This document shows positions 1-6,576 of a DNA stretch of 38,876 nucleotides, one piece after another. The stretch is taken from the NCBI GenBank assembly GCA_002494975.1, contig DADI01000001.1:1-38876 (forward strand). The letters run 5' to 3'. The notes under the pieces were generated by a model, which was not told the origin of the DNA, did not search any database, and saw only the letters and a list, made by a program, of their open reading frames with translations. A program made the position numbers and the translations under genes. The stretch's first letter is position 1. The number at the start of each line of letters is the position of its first letter. Origin of the DNA: Euryarchaeota archaeon UBA556. Its GTDB lineage: Archaea; Thermoplasmatota; Poseidoniia; Poseidoniales; Thalassarchaeaceae.

Positions 1-117
1 CATTATGCTGCTTGCCATCATACTGATTTAACTATCATTTCTGAAGATGTAGAGTCTTCTTTTGATATATTTTCTAAGGAATTCGAAGGCGTGGGAGGTG
101 AGGTAATTGTCAGATAG
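1..117 (+). CDS. Oligopeptide ABC transporter ATP-binding protein, C-terminal end (partial)
   Basis: This is an open frame running in from before the window and ending at a TAG at 115-117; 38 residues are visible. It begins HYAACHH, which matches the conserved 'GHxxACH' end of the oligo_HPY domain found at the C terminus of OppD/DppD-type ATPases (the downstream OppF has the equivalent GHKVACHF). Its last 11 bases overlap the TTG start of the next gene, as expected for translationally coupled oppD-oppF pairs. The role is energising uptake of peptides or similar solutes at the cytoplasmic face of the membrane. The body of the gene is outside the window, so OppD identity rests on this short tail plus its neighbour. 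Confidence 0.7.
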   Translation, partial: HYAACHHTDLTIISEDVESSFDIFSKEFEGVGGEVIVR

Positions 118-1168
118 GGAAACTTTAATCGAACTAAATGAAGTCAAAAAATGGTTTCCTATCAAGTCTGGTTTATTATCTCCTGTGAAGAATTTTGTCC
201 ATGCAGTTGATGGAGTAAGTCTTGTTGTAGATAAAGGAGAAACATTGGGTATTGTTGGAGAGTCTGGTTGCGGAAAAACTACACTTGGTAGACTTATTTT
301 AAGCCTCATACCAATTACATCAGGCTCAATAATTTATGATGGTGTTGAATTAAGAAAAATGAAAAATAAAGATATCAGGAGAAAAATGCAGATAGTTTTC
401 CAAGATCCCGGCGGTTCAATGAATCCCCGTATGACCGTCAGATCAATAATTTCAGAACCTTTGATCGTCAATGGTTATTCTGATGGTGCTGAAATGACTA
501 AAAAAGTAGGTGATTTATTAGAATCCGTTGGTTTGAAGAGGAATCATATGACTAGATTCCCTCATGAATTCTCAGGTGGTCAAAAACAGAGAGTTGCTTT
601 AGCTAGGGCTCTAGCACTTGAACCAGATTTCATCCTTCTAGATGAACCAACTAGCGCATTAGATGTTTCAGTTCAGGCCCAAGTGCTAAATTTATTAGAT
701 GAGATCCAGAGAGAAAGAGGTCTAACATTTGTTTTCATAACCCATTCTTTGAATGTAGTACATCATATTTCAGATAGAGTTGCAGTCATGTATCTTGGAA
801 AGATAGTCGAACTAGCAGAAACTGATAATTTATTTGAAAGCCCTGCTCACCCCTATACTCATGCTCTTCTTTCGGCTATCCCTGAACCAACAGTTGGTCA
901 AGATAGAAATGAAAGGATAGTTCTAAGCGGAGATGTTCCGAGTCCTGCGGATCCGCCTTCAGGATGTCGTTTCCATACAAGGTGCCCAATAGCCAAGATC
1001 GGCGTTTGTGATGTAGATGAACCAGAATTAGTGAATATTAATTCGGGACATAAAGTAGCATGTCATTTCCCCTTGGCTCCCGGTGAAAAATTACCTTTGA
1101 TTAACAATGGCATCCCATATGGTATTCACCCCCAGTCTTCAACTAACGCCTCTGATCAAGAGTCCTAA
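107..1168 (+). CDS. oppF: Oligopeptide/dipeptide ABC transporter ATP-binding protein (OppF/DppF-like)
   Basis: This is a cytoplasmic ATPase subunit of a peptide-type ABC importer, 353 residues, the usual length for OppF/DppF. Visible motifs are Walker A GESGCGKTT (residues 51-59), the Q-loop VFQDPGG, the ABC signature SGGQKQR followed by VALARALALEPD, Walker B ILLDEP, and the H-loop THS. The C terminus carries the oligo_HPY domain with the cysteine pattern CRFHTRCP...CDVDEPEL...GHKVACHFP. A TTG start at 107 is chosen because it follows AGGTAA in the overlap with the upstream gene and gives a family-typical N terminus. Opp, Dpp and nickel-type ATPases cannot be separated by sequence inspection alone, so the substrate is unknown. 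No permease or solute-binding gene lies downstream in the window. Confidence 0.93.
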   Translation: MSDRETLIELNEVKKWFPIKSGLLSPVKNFVHAVDGVSLVVDKGETLGIVGESGCGKTTLGRLILSLIPITSGSIIYDGVELRKMKNKDIRRKMQIVFQDPGGSMNPRMTVRSIISEPLIVNGYSDGAEMTKKVGDLLESVGLKRNHMTRFPHEFSGGQKQRVALARALALEPDFILLDEPTSALDVSVQAQVLNLLDEIQRERGLTFVFITHSLNVVHHISDRVAVMYLGKIVELAETDNLFESPAHPYTHALLSAIPEPTVGQDRNERIVLSGDVPSPADPPSGCRFHTRCPIAKIGVCDVDEPELVNINSGHKVACHFPLAPGEKLPLINNGIPYGIHPQSSTNASDQES

Positions 1169-1256
1169 AAAGATTAGAGTTAAACATCTCTGTGTACAAA
1201 GCAGATTGAAATTTACTCCTAGATTAGTCTATGGCTTCAAACCATCCCGCCATGGC

Positions 1257-1610
1257 ATGGAGGGTCCCGAAGAGACATCTAATTCAGTCGATTTTATAGA
1301 TAAGAAATCTCAGCAAGAAGAGTCTCTTTGGAGAATTAAAAAGGCATCCGATTTAAGGAGGCACAAAAGAGTTCAATCTATTGTTGGTCAACAGTTTGAA
1401 GGTTGGAAAGTCACATTAGGACGTCCATTGTACCTTATTTTTTGTATACTATTTGATGGGCTAATATTAACTGAAATCCCAATTCGTTTAGGCAGAACTG
1501 TCCCTTCATGGATTTTATTTGGAGTAATATTAGGTTATGTCATAATGCTCCAGAAGCAATATTATGACCAATGGTTTGATGTCGATTTGACTGGTTTAGA
1601 TATGAATTAA
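1257..1610 (+). CDS. Small two-helix membrane protein, unknown function
   Basis: The protein has 117 residues if started at the ATG at 1257. The frame is open from further upstream, but that part overlaps the end of oppF and looks non-coding. The N-terminal half is charged and hydrophilic (start MEGPEETSNS, then a KK..QQEES stretch and a basic DLRRHKRVQS segment). Two hydrophobic segments follow, near residues 58-78 (LYLIFCILFDGLI) and 85-103 (WILFGVILGYVIM), and then a short acidic tail. I do not recognise a family. It is probably an integral membrane protein with a cytoplasmic N-terminal segment. There is no clear ribosome binding site, so the exact start is uncertain. Confidence 0.6.
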   Translation: MEGPEETSNSVDFIDKKSQQEESLWRIKKASDLRRHKRVQSIVGQQFEGWKVTLGRPLYLIFCILFDGLILTEIPIRLGRTVPSWILFGVILGYVIMLQKQYYDQWFDVDLTGLDMN

Positions 1611-1634
1611 GGTTAATACTCCAAATTTCAAAAT

Positions 1635-1716
1635 ATTCATTTGCCTGTTCTAGGATTTAAAAAACATTAACTAATAATTCATTTGCACATTTTTCAATAG
1701 TTAAAATATTCATTTG
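1635..1716 (+). repeat. Three direct copies of ATTCATTTG upstream of glutamine synthetase
   Basis: The 9-base word ATTCATTTG occurs at 1635-1643, 1677-1685 and 1708-1716, within the roughly 200-base gene-free stretch 1611-1813. Copies one and three share the longer word AAATATTCATTTG. The surroundings are very AT-rich, so chance recurrence is possible. The position 100-180 bases ahead of a nitrogen-assimilation gene makes a regulator binding array plausible. I see no gene in this stretch. Confidence 0.4.
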
Positions 1717-1781
1717 AACAATTATCTCTAATTTGAATGGGTATTAGTTCTAATATGTGCTCGATAACTTTCCAATCGAAC

Positions 1782-1790
1782 ATATAATAA
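1782..1790 (+). promoter_or_regulatory. TATA box of the glutamine synthetase gene
   Basis: The sequence ATATAATAA is centred 28 bases upstream of the ATG at 1814. No Shine-Dalgarno motif lies between them. This spacing is what an archaeal TBP/TFB promoter with transcription starting at or next to the start codon (leaderless mRNA) would show. Confidence 0.6.
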
Positions 1791-1813
1791 ACCTCATTGT
1801 CAGACGGTAACTT

Positions 1814-2824
1814 ATGGCAGATAAAGCAAAATTAGAGTACATATGGCTAGACGGATATAATCCTACACAGAATATGAGGAGTAAAACAATGGTGAGAAAT
1901 AATTTTTCGGGCAAACTTGAAGATTGCCCTATTTGGAATTTCGATGGCAGTTCTACCAAGCAAGCAGAAGGTGGTTCGTCAGACTGTTTATTGAAGCCGG
2001 TTGCAATATTTCCAGATCCAATGAGAGATAATGGATATCTGGTTATGACTGAGGTCTTGAATCCCGATTCTACACCACATGTATCTAATGGTAGGGCAAC
2101 AATCGATGATAATGATAATGATTTTTGGTTCGGCTTTGAACAAGAATATTTCATTATGGATGTGGAAACTCAACTACCGTTAGGCTTCCCATTAGGTGGA
2201 TACCCTGGGCCTCAGGGTCTCTATTATTGCTCAGTTGGGGGTAAAAATACACATGGCCGAGCATTTGTAGAAGAGCATGCTGATTTATGTATTGCAGCAG
2301 GTATAAATTTCGAAGGAATCAATCAAGAAGTTGCATGTGGGCAGTGGGAATTCCAATTATTTGCTAAAGGAGCTAAAGCAGCTGGAGATGAATTATGGGT
2401 TGCTCGATATCTTTTAGATAGACTAACGGAAAATTATGGATATTATATTGAATATCATCCTAAACCAATAAAGGGTGATTGGAATGGATCGGGTATGCAT
2501 GCTAATTTTTCAGATGCGAAATTACGTGATAGTGGAGACGAAGCAGTATTCCATAAAGTATGCAAAGCATTTGGCGAAAATATCAAGAGGCATATGGATG
2601 TTTACGGTGCTCATAATGAATTACGTCTTACTGGGCTTCATGAAACACAATCTATTGATCAATTCTCTTACGGAGTTTCAGATAGAGGGGCTTCAATCAG
2701 AATCCCTATTACAACAGTAGAAGATGGCTGGAAAGGGCGCCTTGAAGACAGACGCCCTGCATCTAATGGGGACCCTTACAAGATTGCCTCAGCCATAGTT
2801 AAAACTACAAAATCTACGTATTGA
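1814..2824 (+). CDS. glnA: Glutamine synthetase, type II (GSII) / beta-grasp type
   Basis: The enzyme condenses glutamate and ammonia to glutamine using ATP, the main ammonium-assimilation step. At 336 residues it matches the short GSII family (eukaryotes and some bacteria, about 340-370) and not the 440-470-residue GSI usual in archaea. Recognisable segments are EYIWLDGYNPTQ near the N terminus (beta-grasp), IWNFDGSST, the metal-binding FGFEQEYF, GINQEVACGQWEFQ, the catalytic loop GSGMHANFS, and ADVYGAHNELRLTGLHET-type sequence near HNELRLTGLHE, followed by RGASIRIP. The start codon lies 28 bases after a TATA box, suggesting a leaderless transcript. The last 11 bases overlap the convergent oxidase gene. 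The family and architecture suggest acquisition from bacteria such as Bacteroidota; that is inference. Confidence 0.95.
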   Translation: MADKAKLEYIWLDGYNPTQNMRSKTMVRNNFSGKLEDCPIWNFDGSSTKQAEGGSSDCLLKPVAIFPDPMRDNGYLVMTEVLNPDSTPHVSNGRATIDDNDNDFWFGFEQEYFIMDVETQLPLGFPLGGYPGPQGLYYCSVGGKNTHGRAFVEEHADLCIAAGINFEGINQEVACGQWEFQLFAKGAKAAGDELWVARYLLDRLTENYGYYIEYHPKPIKGDWNGSGMHANFSDAKLRDSGDEAVFHKVCKAFGENIKRHMDVYGAHNELRLTGLHETQSIDQFSYGVSDRGASIRIPITTVEDGWKGRLEDRRPASNGDPYKIASAIVKTTKSTY

Positions 2825-3749
2825 TTTTTAATAATCTAACTACTTCATCGGCACAACCCCAAGATAGAGTAACTCCTGCTCCTCCGTGGCCATAATTATG
2901 AATTATAATTTTGTTACTAATGATTTCTTTTTCCAGTCTAAGTTCATAACGTGATGGCCTTAAACCAACAGCTACCCCTATGATTTTGTTTCGATCTAAT
3001 TCCGGCCATAATGCTTCACATTTGGAAAGAATATAATCTGTATCATTATCCCGAATTGTTTCGTCCCAATCGCCTTTTTGTGCAGTTCCTCCTAGGACCG
3101 TAAAATCTCTTCTTGGTATGGTATAAGTGAGTGTTTCAGGTTGTTGATCAAAGCGCCCAAAACCTGGGTCTTGTTTGATATAGATTACTTGTCCTCTTAC
3201 TGGCATTACTTTTTCGTCAGAGCAAAATTCTCTAGCACCTAGTCCAGAACAATTCACAATTAGATCTCCAGATACATCTTTAATCGAATCAAATTTTTGT
3301 AATTCTAGCGTGCCTCCTAGTTTTTTAAATTTATTTAATAACCATGGCATGTAAGAATTCATTTCAATAACAGGTGCTTCCATTTCCCAACCAAATTTAT
3401 ATTCTCCAATTATCTCATCTTCATCTAGAATTCTAAAATATGGGAGCCCAAAGCTCCACCCCGGTGGTTCACATATTTCGTCAAGATATTCTCTACCTTT
3501 TCGCAAAGTTATACATTCGACTCCCTCAAAATTCTTCAATCTCAGTAATTCATCGAATGTTTCTGATGCCCATCTATTAGTTTTCTCTACTGGCTCTACA
3601 AGAAATGGATACCACCATGCTGCGGCAACATCTGATACTGTATTTGGACTTACATCTTCAGTCATTATCTTAACTTTCCAACCCTCTTCTAGTAGCCTAA
3701 TCCCTGTTGTTAAACCAGAAACTCCTGCGCCAACGACTGTGATTTCCAT
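2814..3749 (-). CDS. D-amino-acid oxidase family FAD-dependent oxidoreductase
   Basis: This is a 311-residue flavoprotein of the DAO fold, close in length to D-amino acid and D-aspartate oxidases. The N terminus has the dinucleotide-binding GAGVSG motif (MEITVVGAGVSGLTTG), followed by AAAWWYPF and a second FAD-contact region, LIVNCSGLGA. The C-terminal part has GLRPSRYELRLE, whose arginine sits where family members bind the substrate carboxylate, and the family signature HNYGHGGAGVTLSWG. The expected reaction is oxidative deamination of a D-amino acid to a 2-oxo acid, ammonia and peroxide. Ammonia release would suit a location next to glutamine synthetase, with which it converges and overlaps by 11 bases. 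The substrate is not deducible here. The start ATG (complement of 3747-3749) lies about 26 bases from a symmetric promoter element. Confidence 0.85.
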   Translation of the reverse strand: MEITVVGAGVSGLTTGIRLLEEGWKVKIMTEDVSPNTVSDVAAAWWYPFLVEPVEKTNRWASETFDELLRLKNFEGVECITLRKGREYLDEICEPPGWSFGLPYFRILDEDEIIGEYKFGWEMEAPVIEMNSYMPWLLNKFKKLGGTLELQKFDSIKDVSGDLIVNCSGLGAREFCSDEKVMPVRGQVIYIKQDPGFGRFDQQPETLTYTIPRRDFTVLGGTAQKGDWDETIRDNDTDYILSKCEALWPELDRNKIIGVAVGLRPSRYELRLEKEIISNKIIIHNYGHGGAGVTLSWGCADEVVRLLKINT

Positions 3750-3767
3750 AAATTGCGATAAAGGTAC

Positions 3768-3782
3768 AGTAAATCATTTACT
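3768..3782. promoter_or_regulatory. Perfect 15-base palindrome at the centre of a divergent promoter
   Basis: AGTAAATCATTTACT is a perfect inverted repeat (7-base arms around one C). It lies between two divergent start codons, 18 bases from the oxidase start (3749) and 20 bases from the zinc-ribbon start (3803). Its centre is 26-28 bases from both starts, the normal position of an archaeal TATA box. It could therefore serve as a two-way core promoter, an operator, or both. Confidence 0.5.
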
Positions 3783-3802
3783 CGGTATGCCAACCGTCTT
3801 CA

Positions 3803-4021
3803 ATGAGACCCATACTCGTGCTCAATGGTGAGAAGTTGCCCAAAGTCAAGAAACCCAAGAAAGGTTGGTTTCGTCCTGAGAAAAAGAAGCCACGCAGAGG
3901 CCCTGTGGTGCCACCCAGTGAGAGAGGTCTCCCGCCATGTCCTGCATGTGGTGAATGGAGTATGCAGAAAGATGGAACTAGGAAGGAGTTATACTGTGGC
4001 TCATGTGGTGCAATAGTTTAG
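3803..4021 (+). CDS. Small zinc-ribbon protein
   Basis: This is a 72-residue basic protein. The N-terminal half is rich in lysine, arginine and proline (KLPKVKKPKKGWFRPEKKK), and the C-terminal half is a compact zinc ribbon with CPACG and CGSCG knuckles about 20 residues apart, close to the TFIIB/ribosomal zinc-ribbon style. The basic tail plus ribbon suggests nucleic-acid or ribosome binding; I do not recognise the specific family. The ATG at 3803 sits about 28 bases after the palindromic promoter centre and has no Shine-Dalgarno motif, consistent with leaderless translation. A candidate small RNA gene follows 47 bases after the stop. Confidence 0.7.
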   Translation: MRPILVLNGEKLPKVKKPKKGWFRPEKKKPRRGPVVPPSERGLPPCPACGEWSMQKDGTRKELYCGSCGAIV

Positions 4022-4068
4022 TAATATTAAATCACAAATCCAATATGCTAGTACTCCTCGCATGAATC

Positions 4069-4133
4069 GTCGCAGTGATGAGGAACCGCACCGGACACCT
4101 AGGGTGTCGCGAGTGATGGGCGATCTGAGCGAC
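4069..4133 (+). ncRNA. Candidate C/D-box (k-turn) small RNA
   Basis: This is a GC-rich island of 65 bases in an AT-rich intergenic space. The terminal stem GTCGC (4069-4073) pairs with GCGAC (4129-4133). Inside it, a C box GTGATGA (4075-4081) and a D box CTGA (4125-4128) are placed so that the bulge has the three bases A-G-U before the G-A/A-G pairs, as in archaeal C/D k-turns bound by L7Ae. A perfect internal hairpin, GACACC-TAG-GGTGTC (4094-4108), lies in the middle. A C'-like GTGATGG (4113-4119) and a D'-like CGGA (4092-4095) are visible, but the guide next to box D would then be only 5 bases, which is atypical. It could instead be a k-turn leader of the downstream protease gene. Targets are unknown. 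Confidence 0.5.
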
Positions 4134-4147
4134 ACTAAGGTGAGAAA

Positions 4148-5713
4148 ATGGATCAGATTGTCACAGATGAATACGGTCGTAAATTACGATTAATCAATCC
4201 TGTAGATCTTTCATCTGCTCCTAATGATTTTCAATTATCTAGAGCCAGTAAACCCGTTAGAAGATATTTTTCTTTGCTGGGTAATTCTCTGCTAATGATA
4301 TTCTTAGTACAGGCATTTTCTTTCCAAATATTTGGAATTCTTGAATTTGAACCATTGTATATCATTGGCTGTAGTTTTGTTACCCTTCCTTGTCTGGCGT
4401 TTCTTATTTTTCTGCATCGTCCTAAATTAGTCGAGGTTCGTTTGATTACTGCCTCTGAAGGAGGGATAAATTCACACGCTATTCCCGAGGGCGGTTCAAT
4501 TCAGACCACTATGTCTAGTAAGATGACTAGATTTCTAGTCAGAGATGATTCAATAATTGATACACCTCCTTCTTTATGGGTTTGGTTAGTATTCATCCTA
4601 TCTTTAATTTTTTCATTTGCAATCGCAGTTGTTGAAATAATTGGAGGCGATTTAGGACTGATATTTTCTTATTTGATGGCATTACCAATGATTTTAATCC
4701 TATTTTCAGTACCAGTTTATGCTTGGTGGGCTTCTTCTACATCTTGGATCGGAATTCCAACACGATTGAGAGATGCGGAGTCATGGTTAATCGCCGGAAT
4801 GGCAGCAGGTATCCCTGCTATCATAGTGAACAGTTGGTTAACTCCTAATTTAGTCCCTTCATCTTGGTCATTATCTTCGCAGGATTTCATCACTTATACA
4901 CTGAGTGCCCCTATCGGTGAAGAAATATTCAAATTTTTCGCGATATTATGTTTTATTTCATCAATAAAGGGGCCCAAAAGTGGTTTTCAAGTTGGTTTTA
5001 CTGTTGGCCTAGGATTTGCGATTTCAGAAAATTTCTCTTACCTTGTATCCTCTTATGGAGGGGGTGGATTTGCTGGCCTTTTTATAACTTCATTAATTCG
5101 TGGAATTGGTTCGATACCGGGTCATGCAGTTTGGACTTCTTTTAGCGGTGCTGCTTTGGGTTGGTGGTTAAGTGAATCGAAAAATAAGGCACAAATAAAT
5201 TTGTTAATTCATCGATTTACCTCTAAATCTATGGATTTAATTGAAAGTATAGGTATTGACATTGATATGGACGGCGATAGTTCGGGATATGATGGTCCTG
5301 AATATTCTATAGTTCAGGCTATTCATGATGTGGAAACAGACAATCAATCTCCAAGTTGGACGATTTCAGAAAATAAGATTGATTCAATTTCGACTTCTCT
5401 AATTTCTAATGGTAGCTATTTTTCGTCTAGTAAGGGTAATTTTACAATCAAGAAAAAATCAAATGATTTACAGAGTGTTTCTAAATTTAAGATAATCCCT
5501 CCTAAATCATTATTCTGGGGAGTATTAATTGCTATACTAGGGCACTCATTTTGGAACGGTTCAGGGATAATAATCAGTGAATTGGGTGCTGATTTAGGTT
5601 TTAGTGAAAACTTAGTAATTGGTATTTCTCTATTATGGATAATTATTATGGTTATTACGGTAATCTTTGTGTCTTCATTATTAATGAGGGGGATAAGTTC
5701 TCTCTCTGAATAA
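4148..5713 (+). CDS. PrsW-family glutamic-type intramembrane protease (extended)
   Basis: This is a 521-residue multi-pass membrane protein. The PrsW signature elements are present in order: GEEIFKFF (glutamates near residues 258-259), AISENFSYL (near 292-299), PGHAVWTSFSGAALG with a conserved histidine near 326, and a late GHSFWNG near 463-470. In PrsW these glutamates and histidines line the membrane-embedded active site that cleaves anti-sigma factors or other membrane substrates; the archaeal substrates are unknown. Two or more hydrophobic segments precede the core. An acidic, serine-rich insert of about 100 residues (roughly 345-450), probably cytoplasmic, separates the last histidine element from the core and is longer than in bacterial PrsW. 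A GGTGAG Shine-Dalgarno motif ends four bases before the ATG. Confidence 0.75.
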   Translation: MDQIVTDEYGRKLRLINPVDLSSAPNDFQLSRASKPVRRYFSLLGNSLLMIFLVQAFSFQIFGILEFEPLYIIGCSFVTLPCLAFLIFLHRPKLVEVRLITASEGGINSHAIPEGGSIQTTMSSKMTRFLVRDDSIIDTPPSLWVWLVFILSLIFSFAIAVVEIIGGDLGLIFSYLMALPMILILFSVPVYAWWASSTSWIGIPTRLRDAESWLIAGMAAGIPAIIVNSWLTPNLVPSSWSLSSQDFITYTLSAPIGEEIFKFFAILCFISSIKGPKSGFQVGFTVGLGFAISENFSYLVSSYGGGGFAGLFITSLIRGIGSIPGHAVWTSFSGAALGWWLSESKNKAQINLLIHRFTSKSMDLIESIGIDIDMDGDSSGYDGPEYSIVQAIHDVETDNQSPSWTISENKIDSISTSLISNGSYFSSSKGNFTIKKKSNDLQSVSKFKIIPPKSLFWGVLIAILGHSFWNGSGIIISELGADLGFSENLVIGISLLWIIIMVITVIFVSSLLMRGISSLSE

Positions 5714-5787
5714 CACAGTACTTTCACCTAGGTTCGACTTTCTTTCTCCGAATCCTTCATGACTAACTGTATTAGCAGGAAGTTTAG

Positions 5788-6531
5788 GTGTTAATGTTGG
5801 ATTTGACTGATGACCAACTTATTTCTCTTGGTCTTGTAGTAACATTACTGGTTTTTTCTCGAGCTAAAGATCTTCTAGATATTAGTGGAATATTGGCTGC
5901 TACATTCACTGGACTGACAGTTTCTCTCTTAGGTCATTGGACTTGGTTGGTGGCACTATTTGTTTTCCTCGTAACAGGCTCATTAGCAACTAAGTGGAAG
6001 ATGGAAGAAAAGAAAGCACTTTCTTTAGAAGAAGCAAATGAAGGCCTCAGGGGATGGCGTAACGTTATAGCAAACGGGGGGGCAGTCTCTTTAGTTGCAA
6101 TATACAACTTTTTTTATCCTGGTGAAGAATGGATATATTTAGCTGCGATATCTAGTATCTCAGTTGCTTTATCTGATACTTTAGCCTCAGAAATAGGTTC
6201 TTTAGACCTGAGGACTCGAAGTATAACTAATCTCCAGTCAGTACCCGCAGGCACTAATGGGGGGATGTCTCCCACTGGAACCGTTGCTGCCTTTGCAGGT
6301 GCATTGATAATAGGTATCGTAGGTGTTATGTTTTCACCCGATGATTCAACAATTTCACAGATTAATTTGTTACTTTTGATAACAATTATTGGTTGGCTTG
6401 GTTGTCAAGTTGATTCACTTCTAGGCGCATTATTGGAGAACAGAGGCTACCTCGGAAAACATAGTGTGAATTTTCTTGCAACATTCTCTGGAGTATTTAT
6501 GGCATTATTTTTCTATAGCCAATTACTTTGA
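5788..6531 (+). CDS. DUF92 family membrane protein (VTE5/VTE6-like kinase superfamily)
   Basis: This is a 247-residue polytopic membrane protein of the DUF92/TIGR00297 type. Supporting motifs are the central ALSDTLASEIGSLD, the SVPAGTNGGMSPTG segment and the C-terminal CQVDSLLGALLENRG, all hallmarks of this family. Plant and cyanobacterial relatives act in isoprenoid alcohol phosphate metabolism (phytol and phytyl-phosphate kinases). In archaea a role in recycling geranylgeraniol-type alcohols for lipid synthesis is plausible but unproven. The start is either GTG at 5788 or ATG at 5794; the AGGTG just before 5791 could be the ribosome binding site of the latter. The gene stands 74 bases after the protease gene on the same strand. 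Confidence 0.8.
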   Translation: MLMLDLTDDQLISLGLVVTLLVFSRAKDLLDISGILAATFTGLTVSLLGHWTWLVALFVFLVTGSLATKWKMEEKKALSLEEANEGLRGWRNVIANGGAVSLVAIYNFFYPGEEWIYLAAISSISVALSDTLASEIGSLDLRTRSITNLQSVPAGTNGGMSPTGTVAAFAGALIIGIVGVMFSPDDSTISQINLLLLITIIGWLGCQVDSLLGALLENRGYLGKHSVNFLATFSGVFMALFFYSQLL

Positions 6532-6576
6532 AGCATTATGCGTTGGTTTTGATTAATAGTAGGTCGTGGCGAGAGT

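Noticed and set aside
28..309. Minus-strand open frame across the start of the oppF gene
   Set aside because: It is antisense to clear ABC transporter genes, has no recognisable motif, and similar shadows occur throughout.
4069..4133. H/ACA guide RNA, because ACA occurs at 4132-4134
   Set aside because: The ACA overlaps the terminal stem, which is not allowed in H/ACA RNAs; the C and D boxes give a better fit.
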